From positions 4,458,249-4,522,248 of the forward strand of contig CP030884.1 of assembly GCA_006969385.1 (NCBI GenBank): DNA of 64,000 bases, given 5' to 3'. Each line of letters begins with the position of its first letter. The first letter of the stretch is position 1. This document shows positions 36,031-46,182 of the stretch, one piece after another. Under the pieces are notes generated by a model. That model was not told the DNA's origin. It made no database searches and saw nothing but the letters and a program-made list of their open reading frames with translations. This DNA is from Planctomycetaceae bacterium (GTDB lineage: Bacteria; Planctomycetota; Phycisphaerae; UBA1845; UTPLA1). The translations under genes and the position numbers were made by a program.

Positions 36031-39000
36031 ATGCCAGACGCCTTCGAAAACGCGTTGCATCGATTCGAAATCTTCGCCCGTCAGATACTGGCACCGGCGG
36101 CGTATTTCGGTGAAATCGACCTCTCCGCTGAGGTCTTCCAAACCCGCGAACCCGTCTCGTTCGAACATGCCCAAAATGCCGAATATCGACCTGCGACGCC
36201 GGGTCTGCGTTGGGGGCCTGTTTGGTCCACCGCATGGTTTCGCCTGCGCGGCAACGTGCCCGATCATCTTGATGGTCAGCACCTGGTACTCCGCTTTTCC
36301 ACCGGCACCGAGGCGACGCTTTGGCAAGACGGCGTACCGGTGCATGGCCTCGATGTGAATCACGATTGCGTCACCCTTTTCGAAGATGCAACGCCCGGTC
36401 AACAAATCGAACTATATGTTGAAGCGGCTTGCAATCGGCCTTTCGGGGTAGCGCTCTTCCCTTGGGAAGCACCGGAAGAACACTTGCGCTGGAGCGAAGA
36501 AAATCCCGGTCGGCTCGAGCGCGCTGCGATTGCGGGTTATCGAGCCAATGCGTGGCGGCTTGGACGGTTGTTTGACTTTGGGCGTCACCTGTTAGCCATC
36601 GCACCCAAGGATGCGCAACATGCGGTTGCGATAAGAGATGCGCTCGATCAACTTACGCGTCGCGTTGATGCCCATAACTTAAGCAAGCGCGCCGATACGG
36701 AGTTTGCGACACTCAAAGCAGCCCTCAAGCAATACCATCAACCTACCGGAATGCGCGGTTACGCCGTCGGCCACGCCCACATCGATACCGCGTGGTTATG
36801 GCCGATACGCGAAACGCGGCGCAAATGCATTCGCACCTTTGCCAGTACGCTGCGATTGATGGAGCGATTTCCGTCGTTTCGCTTTCTTTGCAGTCAAGCA
36901 CAGCAATATGCATGGCTTGAGGAAGATGCGCCCGCGCTGTTTGAACAGATCAAGCAACAAGTGAATACCGGTCGATGGGAAGCCGCCGGTGCCATGTGGA
37001 TCGAACCCGATTGCAACTTGCCGTCGGGGGAATCCTTAGTGCGTCAAGTCCTACATGGCACGCGCTATTGGGAAGAAAAATTCGGCGCGCACGGAAAACA
37101 GAGATTGCTCTACCTACCCGATACCTTTGGCTTCTGCGCTGCCCTACCACAAATCATGAAACTTAGCGGGCTGGACACCTTTATCACCAACAAACTTTGG
37201 TGGAACGACACCAACGAGTTTCCCCATGTCAACTTCGTCTGGCGCGGTCTCGATGGTAGCGAAGTGTTGGCACACGTTACGCCCGGCGGCGATTACAATT
37301 CCGACAATCATCCCAAGCTATTGAATGATGCTCAAAAACGACTGGCGCGCTTGAATCATTCCGATTGCGGCGTGTGGTTGCATCCATTTGGCTACGGCGA
37401 TGGCGGCGGCGGCCCCAATGAAGAGACGGTCTTGCGTATCGACTTCGCCGATCGCGCCGCAGGGATGCCGCATATCGAATTGGGCAGTACCAATCAATTT
37501 TGCGATGCCTTACATAAACGAGTCGATCAGATGCGGGCAACAGGACAGTCGCTGCCGATCTGGGACGGCGAACTGTATCTCGAGTTTCATCGCGGCACTT
37601 ACACCACAGTCGGTTGGCTCAAGCGCGCCAATCGGCGCGCCGAACAAGCACTGCGCAAGGTCGAATGGCTGGCCTTCTTCGGCCCCCGTCGCCGATCCGA
37701 CGAATCTGCCAAAAGCTTGATGAACACACTGGATCAGGCTTGGGAGATCGTGCTGCTCAATCAGTTTCACGACATCATTCCCGGTTCTTCGATTCGCGAG
37801 GTATATGACGATGCGCGTAAAGACTTTGATCGATTCGAGAAACTAATGGAATCGGCAAGCGACGAAGCACTAGAGGGCTGGGGCATAGCTGAAGCAGGCA
37901 ATCAAGATTCCAAAGTAATTTACGTCTTCAATCCCACCTCATCCGAGTGTCGCGCAGTGATCGAAATAGACGGTGACTTGCATTACACGAATGCGGTACC
38001 GGCGTTTGGTACACGGGCTCTTGCCGAACTACCTGACACTGAACTACCTTTACCGGTCGATGTTGATGGTCGGCGCATTAGTAACGAATACCTCAGCATC
38101 ACTATCGACGATGCTGGTCGCATCGCAAGCCTGCGTTTGGCCGAACACAACGAAGACTTCTGCCTTGCTGATAGCGATGGAACGACGCGTCCCATGAATC
38201 AGCTCGCGCTGTATCGCGATGTGCCGCATCATTACGACGCGTGGGAAATTCCACGGCATGATGAACTGAAGCCGCTGCTGGTCGGTGCTCCGGCAGAAAA
38301 AATTTCCATCGTCGAAGCCGATCCGCTACGTGCCACCATCGCAGTCGAACGGCCCATCGGCACCGCAAGCCGCTTGTCGCAACGTTACACATTAAGCGCG
38401 GGTTCGCCGCGGGTGGATATTCATACGCGCATCGACTGGCACGAAGAGCGAATGCTGTTGCGCACGCTCTTCCCCGTTGACGTACACGCGCGCACGGCCA
38501 CTTACGAAACACAGTTCGGTCACATCGCGCGCCCAACGCATCAAAACACGCCTTGGGATCGGGCCATGCACGAAGTGCCGGCGCAGCGCTGGATGGATCT
38601 ATCGCAACCCGGCAAGGGTATGGCGCTGTTAAACAACTGCAAGTACGGTCATTCGTGCATTGGCAATGTCATCGGCCTGTCACTTTTGCGCGCGCCGATG
38701 TTCCCCGACCCCACGGCCGATCGTGGCACGCACGAATTCACCTACAGCCTGATGCCGCATGCGGGCGATTGGCGCGCTGCCGGCGTGGATCGCGAAGCCG
38801 AAGCGCTCAACGCGCCCATGTTTTTCGAAAACATCTCCGCCGGAGGCTCCGAACGTTGGCAACCATTCACCATCGACTGTGGTACGCATGTGGGTATTGA
38901 AATCGTCGCTGCCAAGCGCGCTGAGGCGGATGACCGTCTCATCCTGCGTTTGGTCGAAACCCACGGTGGCGGCGGGACCGTGACCATTCGTTGGCAGATC

Positions 39001-39144
39001 GCGATTACCGCCGTCGAAGCCGTGAATCTGTTGGAGCGACCGCTACCGGACAAAGACATTAGGCATGACGAGATAAAAGGCACAACAGAGTTTTCGATGC
39101 GTCCCTTTGAGATTGTGACGCTAGCCATAGAACGAACCGATTAG
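36031..39144 (+). CDS. Alpha-mannosidase, GH38
   Basis: This 1,037-residue protein shows the GH38 active site: zinc-binding GHAHIDTAWLWP near residue 248, the nucleophile Asp in MWIEPDCNLPSGESLVRQ near residue 324, and the zinc-binding His in NQFHDIIPGSSI near residue 576. The remaining C-terminal domains are the usual beta-sandwich modules. There is no signal peptide, so it is probably cytoplasmic. The enzyme removes alpha-linked mannose, as from N-glycan-derived or other mannosides. It lies 462 bases downstream of the AGE epimerase and 49 bases upstream of the NagB fusion, likely one transcript with the latter. Confidence 0.95.
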   Translation: MPDAFENALHRFEIFARQILAPAAYFGEIDLSAEVFQTREPVSFEHAQNAEYRPATPGLRWGPVWSTAWFRLRGNVPDHLDGQHLVLRFSTGTEATLWQDGVPVHGLDVNHDCVTLFEDATPGQQIELYVEAACNRPFGVALFPWEAPEEHLRWSEENPGRLERAAIAGYRANAWRLGRLFDFGRHLLAIAPKDAQHAVAIRDALDQLTRRVDAHNLSKRADTEFATLKAALKQYHQPTGMRGYAVGHAHIDTAWLWPIRETRRKCIRTFASTLRLMERFPSFRFLCSQAQQYAWLEEDAPALFEQIKQQVNTGRWEAAGAMWIEPDCNLPSGESLVRQVLHGTRYWEEKFGAHGKQRLLYLPDTFGFCAALPQIMKLSGLDTFITNKLWWNDTNEFPHVNFVWRGLDGSEVLAHVTPGGDYNSDNHPKLLNDAQKRLARLNHSDCGVWLHPFGYGDGGGGPNEETVLRIDFADRAAGMPHIELGSTNQFCDALHKRVDQMRATGQSLPIWDGELYLEFHRGTYTTVGWLKRANRRAEQALRKVEWLAFFGPRRRSDESAKSLMNTLDQAWEIVLLNQFHDIIPGSSIREVYDDARKDFDRFEKLMESASDEALEGWGIAEAGNQDSKVIYVFNPTSSECRAVIEIDGDLHYTNAVPAFGTRALAELPDTELPLPVDVDGRRISNEYLSITIDDAGRIASLRLAEHNEDFCLADSDGTTRPMNQLALYRDVPHHYDAWEIPRHDELKPLLVGAPAEKISIVEADPLRATIAVERPIGTASRLSQRYTLSAGSPRVDIHTRIDWHEERMLLRTLFPVDVHARTATYETQFGHIARPTHQNTPWDRAMHEVPAQRWMDLSQPGKGMALLNNCKYGHSCIGNVIGLSLLRAPMFPDPTADRGTHEFTYSLMPHAGDWRAAGVDREAEALNAPMFFENISAGGSERWQPFTIDCGTHVGIEIVAAKRAEADDRLILRLVETHGGGGTVTIRWQIAITAVEAVNLLERPLPDKDIRHDEIKGTTEFSMRPFEIVTLAIERTD

Positions 39145-39193
39145 CTCGAAACTTTTCACCGGAACCCTTGAAACGATGGGTAGGAATAACACC

Positions 39194-41161
39194 ATGAGCG
39201 AAGCAGTGATGAGAATACAGGCGCGGCCGCTGGGTCAAGTGAACGATGCCGATGGCGTGCCCGTTGCCGTTTACGAATCGAGCCGCGCCGCCAGCGCCGC
39301 CGTTGCGCAAGAGATAGGACAATTGATTCGCAGCAAGGCAGCGCGCGGCGAGATGGCCGTGCTGGGGTTGGCGACCGGCTCGACGCCGCAAGGTTTGTAC
39401 GACGAGTTAGTTCGCTTGCATCGCGAAGAGGGTCTGTCGTTTAAGAACGTCATCACGTTCAATCTCGATGAATACTGGCCGATGAATCCGATCGCGCTGC
39501 AAAGCTATCATCGCTTCATGGCCGAATCGCTCTTCGATCACATCGATATCGATAAGGCCAACATCAACATTCCCGACGGCACCATCGAGCAAGACCAAAT
39601 TGCCGCGTATTGCGACGCGTATGAACAGCGCATGGGCGATGCGGGCGGGCTCGACTTTCAAATACTCGGCGTCGGTCGTACCGGTCACATCGGCTTTAAC
39701 GAACCGGGTTCGTCGCGTTCCAGCCGTACCCGACTGATTACGCTCGACCGCGTCACGCGCCTCGATGCCGCCAGCGATTTCTTCGGCGAGCGCAACGTGC
39801 CACGCCGCGCCATTACGATGGGCGTCGGTACGATTCTCGAAGCGCGACGCGTCGTGCTGATGGCGTTCGGTGAAGGCAAAGCCCCGATCATTCATCGCTC
39901 AGTCGAAGAAAAAATCACCGCCACCGTCGCAGCCAGCTTTTTGCAGGAGCATCCGAACTGCGAATTCGTCGTGGACCGCCCCGCCGCCGGGGAGCTGACG
40001 CCGGTCAAAACGCCTTGGCTACTGGGACCGATCGAACGCTTCGGCGAAAAGTGGGATGCCAAAACCGTGCGCCGCGCGGTCATCTGGTTAGCGACGAAAC
40101 TCGAGAAGCCGATTTTGAAACTCGTCGAAGAAGATTATAACGAGCACGGTTTGCAGGAACTCATTTCAGTGCGCGGCAGCGCCTACGACATCAACATCGA
40201 TGTCTTTAAGACGCTTCAACAAACGATTACCGGCTGGCCCGGCGGTAAGGCGCAGGACCACGGCGGACCGGCGCGCAATCAACCGTTCCCCAAACGCGTG
40301 ATTTGCTTTAGCCCGCACCCGGATGACGACGTCATTTCGATGGGCGGTACGTTGATCCGTCTTTGCGAACAAGGTCACGAAGTGCACGTCGCCTATCAAA
40401 CCAGCGGCAACATCGCCGTGTGGGATGCCGAAGCCGTGCGCCATGCGGAATTCGTCACCGAGTTCTGCGACGCGTTCGATCTCATCAGCGAGCAGGAAGT
40501 CAATCGCATTCGCGAGGCCATCGAGCGCTTCCTCGGTCATAAACAACCCGGCGATATCGACAGCCCCGAGCTGCAACGCATCAAAGGACTCATCCGTCGT
40601 ACCGAAGCGCGGGCCGGCGCCGAATACGCCGGCGTGCGATCCGAACACATTCACTTTTTGGATATGCCGTTCTACGAAACGGGCCGCGTGCGCAAAGATC
40701 GATTGGACGATGCCGACATCAAGATCATCAAGGACCTGATCACGACGGTGAAACCGCATCAGATCTACGCGGCGGGCGACCTATCCGACCCGCACGGTAC
40801 GCACCGCGTTTGTTTGACTGCCATCAATCGCGCCGTTTCCGAGTTGAGCGACGAACCTTGGATGCGCGATTGTGTGTTGTGGCATTATCGCGGCGCATGG
40901 CAAGAATGGGAGCCGCACGAGATCGACATGGCCGTGCCGCTGAGCCCTGATGAAGTCGAGCGCAAACGCATCGCCATCTTCAAACATCAATCGCAAAAAG
41001 ACAAAGCGTTGTTCCCGGGCCCTTACGATTCGCGCGAATTCTGGCAACGCGCCGAAGATCGCAATCGCAATACGGCCGAGCTATACGACCGCCTGGGCTT
41101 GCAGGAGTATCAGGCGATCGAAGCGTTTGTGCGGTTTGATGTGGGAGCAGGCGATGTATAA
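39194..41161 (+). CDS. nagB: Glucosamine-6-phosphate deaminase fused to LmbE/PIG-L deacetylase domain
   Basis: A NagB domain (about residues 1-290) has FNLDEYW and the active-site GVGRTGHIGFNEPGSSRSS. A LmbE/PIG-L domain follows from about residue 370 with the zinc motif SPHPDDDVISMGGT, QTSGNIAVWD and the late motif GDLSDPHGTHRVCL. NagB converts glucosamine-6-P to fructose-6-P and ammonia. LmbE proteins deacetylate GlcNAc-containing substrates. A similar fusion of about 640 residues is known from Bacteroidetes. ATG at 39194 has AGGA eight bases upstream, so it is preferred to ATG at 39176. No nagA lies in the window, so the LmbE half may take over deacetylation of GlcNAc-6-P (inference). Confidence 0.93.
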   Translation: MSEAVMRIQARPLGQVNDADGVPVAVYESSRAASAAVAQEIGQLIRSKAARGEMAVLGLATGSTPQGLYDELVRLHREEGLSFKNVITFNLDEYWPMNPIALQSYHRFMAESLFDHIDIDKANINIPDGTIEQDQIAAYCDAYEQRMGDAGGLDFQILGVGRTGHIGFNEPGSSRSSRTRLITLDRVTRLDAASDFFGERNVPRRAITMGVGTILEARRVVLMAFGEGKAPIIHRSVEEKITATVAASFLQEHPNCEFVVDRPAAGELTPVKTPWLLGPIERFGEKWDAKTVRRAVIWLATKLEKPILKLVEEDYNEHGLQELISVRGSAYDINIDVFKTLQQTITGWPGGKAQDHGGPARNQPFPKRVICFSPHPDDDVISMGGTLIRLCEQGHEVHVAYQTSGNIAVWDAEAVRHAEFVTEFCDAFDLISEQEVNRIREAIERFLGHKQPGDIDSPELQRIKGLIRRTEARAGAEYAGVRSEHIHFLDMPFYETGRVRKDRLDDADIKIIKDLITTVKPHQIYAAGDLSDPHGTHRVCLTAINRAVSELSDEPWMRDCVLWHYRGAWQEWEPHEIDMAVPLSPDEVERKRIAIFKHQSQKDKALFPGPYDSREFWQRAEDRNRNTAELYDRLGLQEYQAIEAFVRFDVGAGDV

Positions 41162-41311
41162 CGGTTGACGAACCTCGTCAAATATGAGGGTGTCATGCTG
41201 ATGCGATAGGACGCATATTAGTTGCACTCATCAACTCAACAGAGGAGGCGTTGCGAAATAACCTCGAGCGTGCAGCTCAACCATGCGTGCTTACCCCCTC
41301 GGTAACCAACC

Positions 41312-43111
41312 GTGCATCCACTCGATATAACCATCATCGGTCTCTACTTCCTCGGCGTTATCCTGCTCGCGTTACTGCTCCGCAAGCGCGCCACCGCCGA
41401 TATCGATAGCTACTTTCTCGGTAGCCGTAACATGTCGTGGTGGATGCTCGGCGCTTCGGGCATGGCCAGTAACGTCGACATGGCCGGCACGATGTTGATC
41501 GCCTCGCTGATCTACCTTTGCGGTTTTCAGGGGTTTTTTATCGAACTGCGCGGCGGCGTCGTATTGATCATGGCGTTCTACCTCGCCGCGCTTGGTAAGT
41601 GGACGCGACGCAGTGGTTGCATGACCACCGCCGAATGGATGGTGTTTCGCTTCGGCGCAGGCTGGCAGGGTCAACTGCCGCGGCTTTTGGCCGCCATCGG
41701 CAATATCGTTTTCTTCACGTACGTAATGGCCTACTTCGCTATCGGCTCCGCCAAGTTTCTGGCCGTCTTTGTTCCGCTGCCGCCCGATACGACATTCATT
41801 GGGATCGATCCGCATTTGGCCATGTCCGCCGGATTGATCTTTATCGTCTTGATCTTTACATCGATCGCCGGCATTCACGGCGTGGTATGGACGGATATTC
41901 TGCAAGGATTCCTTATCTTGATCATGGCCGCATGGTTTTCCGTGCAGGCGTTTCTCACCGTCGATCATCAAACGATCGCGGCGACCGTTGGTGCCGACTG
42001 GCTGAGCTTGCTCCCGCAATGGCGCTTTGACGCCCCGCCCAACTATGAGGAATTCGAATTGATGGGCGTCGCCATCATTTTTTACATGATCAAGACCGCG
42101 CTCGATGGCATGTCGGGTGCCGGCGGTTATATCGCACAACGCTACTTCGCGGCCCGCGACGAAGCGGAGTGCCGGCGCGTCTCGATCTTTTGGATCGTAC
42201 TCATGTCGATCCGTTGGCCCATGGTCATGGGCATCGCCATCCTCGGATTATCGGTGCGCGATCAATTCGACGATCCCGAAATGGTGCTGCCGGTCGTCAT
42301 GCAACAACTCGTACCGCTCGGGTTGCGCGGCATCATGTTGGTCGCGCTGCTGGCCGCCGCCATGAGTACCTACAGCAGCATCATGAATGCCGGCGCGTCG
42401 TATTTTGTGAAAGATATCTATCAGGCATTCATCCGACGCGATGCCGGCAACCGCGAATTGGTAGGCGTGAGTATCGCAGCCACGATCGGATTCGTGGTGG
42501 TCGGGCTATTGATGGCGCTGGGGCTCCCGCAAGTGAATGAAGTATGGGAGTTTTTGAATCTGGGGATCGGCGTCGCCCTGTTTATTCCCAATTTTCTGCG
42601 CTGGTATTGGTGGCGCTTGAACGGGTACGGTTATGCCGCTGGTGTGCTCATCGGCATGATCGCGGCGCTTGCCCTGGAAGTCTATCGCGAACCCATCGTC
42701 GCGTACGTCGGCTTCGGTCAAATTAACTTCGTGATTATCAGCGCGCTGTCTATCGTGACCATGGTCGTCGTATCGCTGCTGACAGCGGCGCCCGATCGAT
42801 CGACTGTGCGGGCGTTTTTTATCACGACCCGTCCCTTCGGATGGTGGGGATCGATTCGTCGATCACTCCCCGATCTACAACAATCCGCCATCGCGCGCGA
42901 AAACCGGCGCGACATAGCCGCCATGTTCGTTGCCGTGCCCTGGCAACTCACGCTGTTTCTGCTGCCGATGACCATTGTCGTGCATAAGTGGAACGACGCC
43001 TTGTGGCTTGCTGTTGCATTGCTCGTTCTCAGCATACTGCTGCGGTTCATCTGGGCGGCGGAAGATCGCGATCGAGCTAAGCACAAAACCACTTTTGCCA
43101 CGCTGGATTAA
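41312..43111 (+). CDS. Sodium/solute symporter family protein
   Basis: This 599-residue protein has about 13-14 membrane spans and the SSS signature features: a short N-terminal span with FLGVILLALLLRK, SRNMSWWMLGASGMASNVDM, and FIVLIFTSIAGIHGVVWTDILQG. SSS transporters use a sodium gradient to import sugars, amino sugars, sialic acids or other solutes. It starts at GTG, 150 bases after the NagB fusion, in the same direction, so it is probably the uptake step of the same pathway. An inverted repeat, gATGCG-atagga-CGCAT, lies about 100 bases before the start (near 41199-41215). Confidence 0.92.
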   Translation: MHPLDITIIGLYFLGVILLALLLRKRATADIDSYFLGSRNMSWWMLGASGMASNVDMAGTMLIASLIYLCGFQGFFIELRGGVVLIMAFYLAALGKWTRRSGCMTTAEWMVFRFGAGWQGQLPRLLAAIGNIVFFTYVMAYFAIGSAKFLAVFVPLPPDTTFIGIDPHLAMSAGLIFIVLIFTSIAGIHGVVWTDILQGFLILIMAAWFSVQAFLTVDHQTIAATVGADWLSLLPQWRFDAPPNYEEFELMGVAIIFYMIKTALDGMSGAGGYIAQRYFAARDEAECRRVSIFWIVLMSIRWPMVMGIAILGLSVRDQFDDPEMVLPVVMQQLVPLGLRGIMLVALLAAAMSTYSSIMNAGASYFVKDIYQAFIRRDAGNRELVGVSIAATIGFVVVGLLMALGLPQVNEVWEFLNLGIGVALFIPNFLRWYWWRLNGYGYAAGVLIGMIAALALEVYREPIVAYVGFGQINFVIISALSIVTMVVVSLLTAAPDRSTVRAFFITTRPFGWWGSIRRSLPDLQQSAIARENRRDIAAMFVAVPWQLTLFLLPMTIVVHKWNDALWLAVALLVLSILLRFIWAAEDRDRAKHKTTFATLD

Positions 43112-43213
43112 AGAATGAGCGAGAGCGTCTCTTTGCATTATCCAACTGGCGATGTATGAAAGCACAAACGAACACGCCGATGCAATGGGCATGTAGCATG
43201 CGAATGTCGGTTA

Positions 43214-46012
43214 TTATTCGCACAACGCTGTCACTGCCAGAATCACTGGCGACGGACCTGCACCGGCGGATTGAAACGCGATCGACTCAATTTTTGCGGT
43301 ACTATTCTTCAAGTTCCATACCAACGCCCGCGCCGCCACCAAATCGCCGCTACCCGTACGACCGTGCCAGACGACCGGTGCATTGGGCGCCATGCTCAGA
43401 TCGTTAAAGCTCAAAACGTTTTCGCCATAGATCAGGTCGATCGACTCGCGCGAACCATCGGCAAACTGTAATTGGTATGTCGCGATTTTCGTACGCGATG
43501 CCGCCGCAAAGTTGGTGGTTTGAAGAATCACCAGCGACGTGGCCGGCGCGGCCTTGGTCTTAATGGTCACGCTTGTCGGCAGATGGAGGTCGGCGGCCAG
43601 TTTGCCATGCAACGCAAGAACGTTCGCCAGCGCCCCACCGCGGATGTCGAACGTCACACCCTCAAAGTTTTGCCGCCCCGCAGGCAACATCGATAAGTCA
43701 AACGCCTGCCCATAACCAAACCAACCTCTAGCATTCGAAGCGCTGCGGCTGTAATTGCAGGCGCGCGCTAGGTCCAACGACCAACCTTTGGCATGACCGG
43801 GGCGCAGCGCGCTTAACTCCATCAGATCCAGAAAACGCCAACTTGGCACGGCCATCTCCGCCGCCGGTGGATTCGCCGCGTTCCAAGCCGCTTCCGCCGC
43901 CAAGACGTAGGCACCGTACTGATGCATTTCTTTTGCAAACGAATCGGCATCCAACGAATAGCCCGCCCAAGTCGTTTGTAACAACCCGAGCGCGCCGGCG
44001 TCGGACGCGGCATGCGCGAAGTTAACAATATTGGTCGGCCGGTTCCATGTCGCCGCCACCACCGGATGCCCTTCTTCTTTAAACGTCTTGAGGCTGATAA
44101 AGCGCTCGGCATCAACATTGGCATAATGCCAGTCGGTGATAACCACATCGTCCGGCAGTTCCTCGCGCAGTGCCAAGGCCGACGCTTTCGATTCGGCGTT
44201 GCAAGCGTCGGGCGCTTCGCCCTTCGCCAACAGCATATCGCCCCACATCATGGTGCCGACGTTGCGTTCCTTGAGCCATGCGTGGAGTTTGAGCGTATCC
44301 ATCATGAGCAATTGCTCAATCGTGTAGGGTTTGCTCGATTCGCGGAACGGCACGCGCCCCCGATCGGCGAATTCGTCGTGACCAATATGCAGATACTTCG
44401 GCTGGAAAAGCTCGAGCGTTTCTGCAAATATCGAAAAGACCAACTCGTACGACTTGGGGTTCGTCACACAATACGCCCACTTCGCGACCGGGTCTTCACA
44501 GATATCGAGATGATGACCCGTTTCAAACATCCATTGGCAATGCCCTAGCGTATTGATCAGCGGAGTCACTTCGATCGCTTCGTCGCGACATGCGGACAAG
44601 ATCATACGGACGTCTTCCTTGGGCATGCCGTAGCTCGGGTGATGCAATTCCGGATGGTTATCCCATTGAATGTATTCCGCTTCCAACACCAAGTGATTCA
44701 TCTTGAGCGCGCCGAGCAACTTGTGGATCAATTCGATTTGAATATCCGGTCCTTTCCCGCCCGTAAAGAAATGCACGCCGCGAAACGCGAGGTCGGGCCA
44801 GTCTTCGACGTGACCTTTGCGAACGGCCCATCCGCCATCTCTGGTACGGCGCGCGACTTGCTTTAAGGTACGCGCGGCGTGCAGCTGTCCGCGTTCGCCC
44901 GCCGCCTCGATGCGAATGCCGGCATCGTCGATCGTCAGCTTGTATCCTTCGATACCGTGTACGGACTCCGCCGCGACCGTTTGAATCGACATCTTCACTG
45001 ATGAGTCGGCATCTTCAGTTGCAACTTGACGCGGCCCGAAAAGATCGGTCAAGCGTGCGTTAACGGTGGCGCTTACCGAACCCTCGATAAGCGGCGCGCT
45101 ACCTGCGTCGATACGGAGTTCATCCGGCTGCCAATCGGCGCGCTTAGGATTCGGCATTACAACCGGTTTACGGGCGCGCCGCGTCGTTTGCGCCTCCTCC
45201 AACGGTTCCACTTCGGCAGTTAGCGCCATTTCTCGTTCAACTTGGGCGCGTTCGCTCGGCTTGGGAAACTGATAGATGACCTCGTATTCAGTCGGATTCT
45301 CACGCGTGATGCGCGACCCCCAATCGCCGAACCAAAAATACGCATCCCCCGGCACTGCCCACTTCGACGCGCGATAGTCGCGCACCGTAAGTGCGCGCTG
45401 CGAGCGTACGAGTATCTCGACTTTACCTAATCGCGAATCCACAGAGAACGAAGAAAAACCATGTGCCATTCGTGCCGCATAGGATTCGGCAGGCTGTGGC
45501 GCGACGGGCAATATCCCTGTTGCCGCCTCGCCATCTCGACCCGTCGCCTCAAACGATCGCCCCATCAACAGCGTCGCGTCCAGCGCCGCCATGCGCCATT
45601 GAATCAGCGCTTCACCGTCGCGCATGAACTCGCCCTTGAAAGTGTGTCGCAGCGTCAAGCCATTTCTCGCGAGCCGCAACGTTTCCGTTCCCACAAATGC
45701 GTCCTGCCCTTTATGTATCACGGTTAGCGTGATACCCGTCGCCGTCTCCTCAACGTTGGCCGCAGCAACCGCCTCGGCTGTCGGTCCTACATAAAAGTGC
45801 GGCGTCCAAGGTGGCGTGGTAACGACCAACTCGCTATGACGCGAAAACGGCATGCCGTCCAAATCGATGCGCATACCGAAGCGGCGCGGCTGATAGCGCA
45901 CCGTCACCTGTCCCGCCTCCAAGACGATACCGCTCTCATCGGCGTAGGCCTGTAGATGTAAATTGAGTGCACCGACAATAAAGAACACCGCGACAGTTCG
46001 TAGATTGTTCAT
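43214..46012 (-). CDS. Secreted beta-N-acetylhexosaminidase, GH20
   Basis: ATG at 46012 begins a signal peptide (NNLRTVAVFFIVGALNLHL, then QAYA). The protein has about 932 residues: N-terminal beta modules, a GH20b-type domain (TIDDAGIRIEAAGERGQLHA), then the TIM barrel starting AFRGVHFFTGG, with the catalytic Asp-Glu pair in LHIGHDEF near residue 540. GH20 enzymes remove terminal beta-GlcNAc or GalNAc by substrate-assisted catalysis. The stretch after the barrel is a beta module. A longer frame runs to 46105 but would bury the signal peptide. It is convergent with the symporter and downstream of the terminator at 46115. Confidence 0.9.
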   Translation of the reverse strand: MNNLRTVAVFFIVGALNLHLQAYADESGIVLEAGQVTVRYQPRRFGMRIDLDGMPFSRHSELVVTTPPWTPHFYVGPTAEAVAAANVEETATGITLTVIHKGQDAFVGTETLRLARNGLTLRHTFKGEFMRDGEALIQWRMAALDATLLMGRSFEATGRDGEAATGILPVAPQPAESYAARMAHGFSSFSVDSRLGKVEILVRSQRALTVRDYRASKWAVPGDAYFWFGDWGSRITRENPTEYEVIYQFPKPSERAQVEREMALTAEVEPLEEAQTTRRARKPVVMPNPKRADWQPDELRIDAGSAPLIEGSVSATVNARLTDLFGPRQVATEDADSSVKMSIQTVAAESVHGIEGYKLTIDDAGIRIEAAGERGQLHAARTLKQVARRTRDGGWAVRKGHVEDWPDLAFRGVHFFTGGKGPDIQIELIHKLLGALKMNHLVLEAEYIQWDNHPELHHPSYGMPKEDVRMILSACRDEAIEVTPLINTLGHCQWMFETGHHLDICEDPVAKWAYCVTNPKSYELVFSIFAETLELFQPKYLHIGHDEFADRGRVPFRESSKPYTIEQLLMMDTLKLHAWLKERNVGTMMWGDMLLAKGEAPDACNAESKASALALREELPDDVVITDWHYANVDAERFISLKTFKEEGHPVVAATWNRPTNIVNFAHAASDAGALGLLQTTWAGYSLDADSFAKEMHQYGAYVLAAEAAWNAANPPAAEMAVPSWRFLDLMELSALRPGHAKGWSLDLARACNYSRSASNARGWFGYGQAFDLSMLPAGRQNFEGVTFDIRGGALANVLALHGKLAADLHLPTSVTIKTKAAPATSLVILQTTNFAAASRTKIATYQLQFADGSRESIDLIYGENVLSFNDLSMAPNAPVVWHGRTGSGDLVAARALVWNLKNSTAKIESIAFQSAGAGPSPVILAVTALCE

Positions 46013-46114
46013 TCGTTTTTTTTTGTACTCACCGTTTCCCCCGTGGGACCGATTGATCAGCTTCAAAGAGCAGCCGTGCGTGACAGAAACTTCCATCGCC
46101 GCCATGCCTCTATC

Positions 46115-46146
46115 AAAAAAGCCTCGGTACCATCGGCACCGAGGCT
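46115..46146 (-). terminator. Rho-independent terminator after dockerin gene
   Basis: On the minus strand an 8-base stem (GCCTCGGT with ACCGAGGC) and 9-base loop is followed by TTTTTT. It lies 37 bases past the stop of the dockerin-like gene at 46183-47022 and separates it from the GH20 gene. Confidence 0.9.
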
Positions 46147-46182
46147 TGCTGATATATTTTCATGAGCAACGTTGCCGACCGC

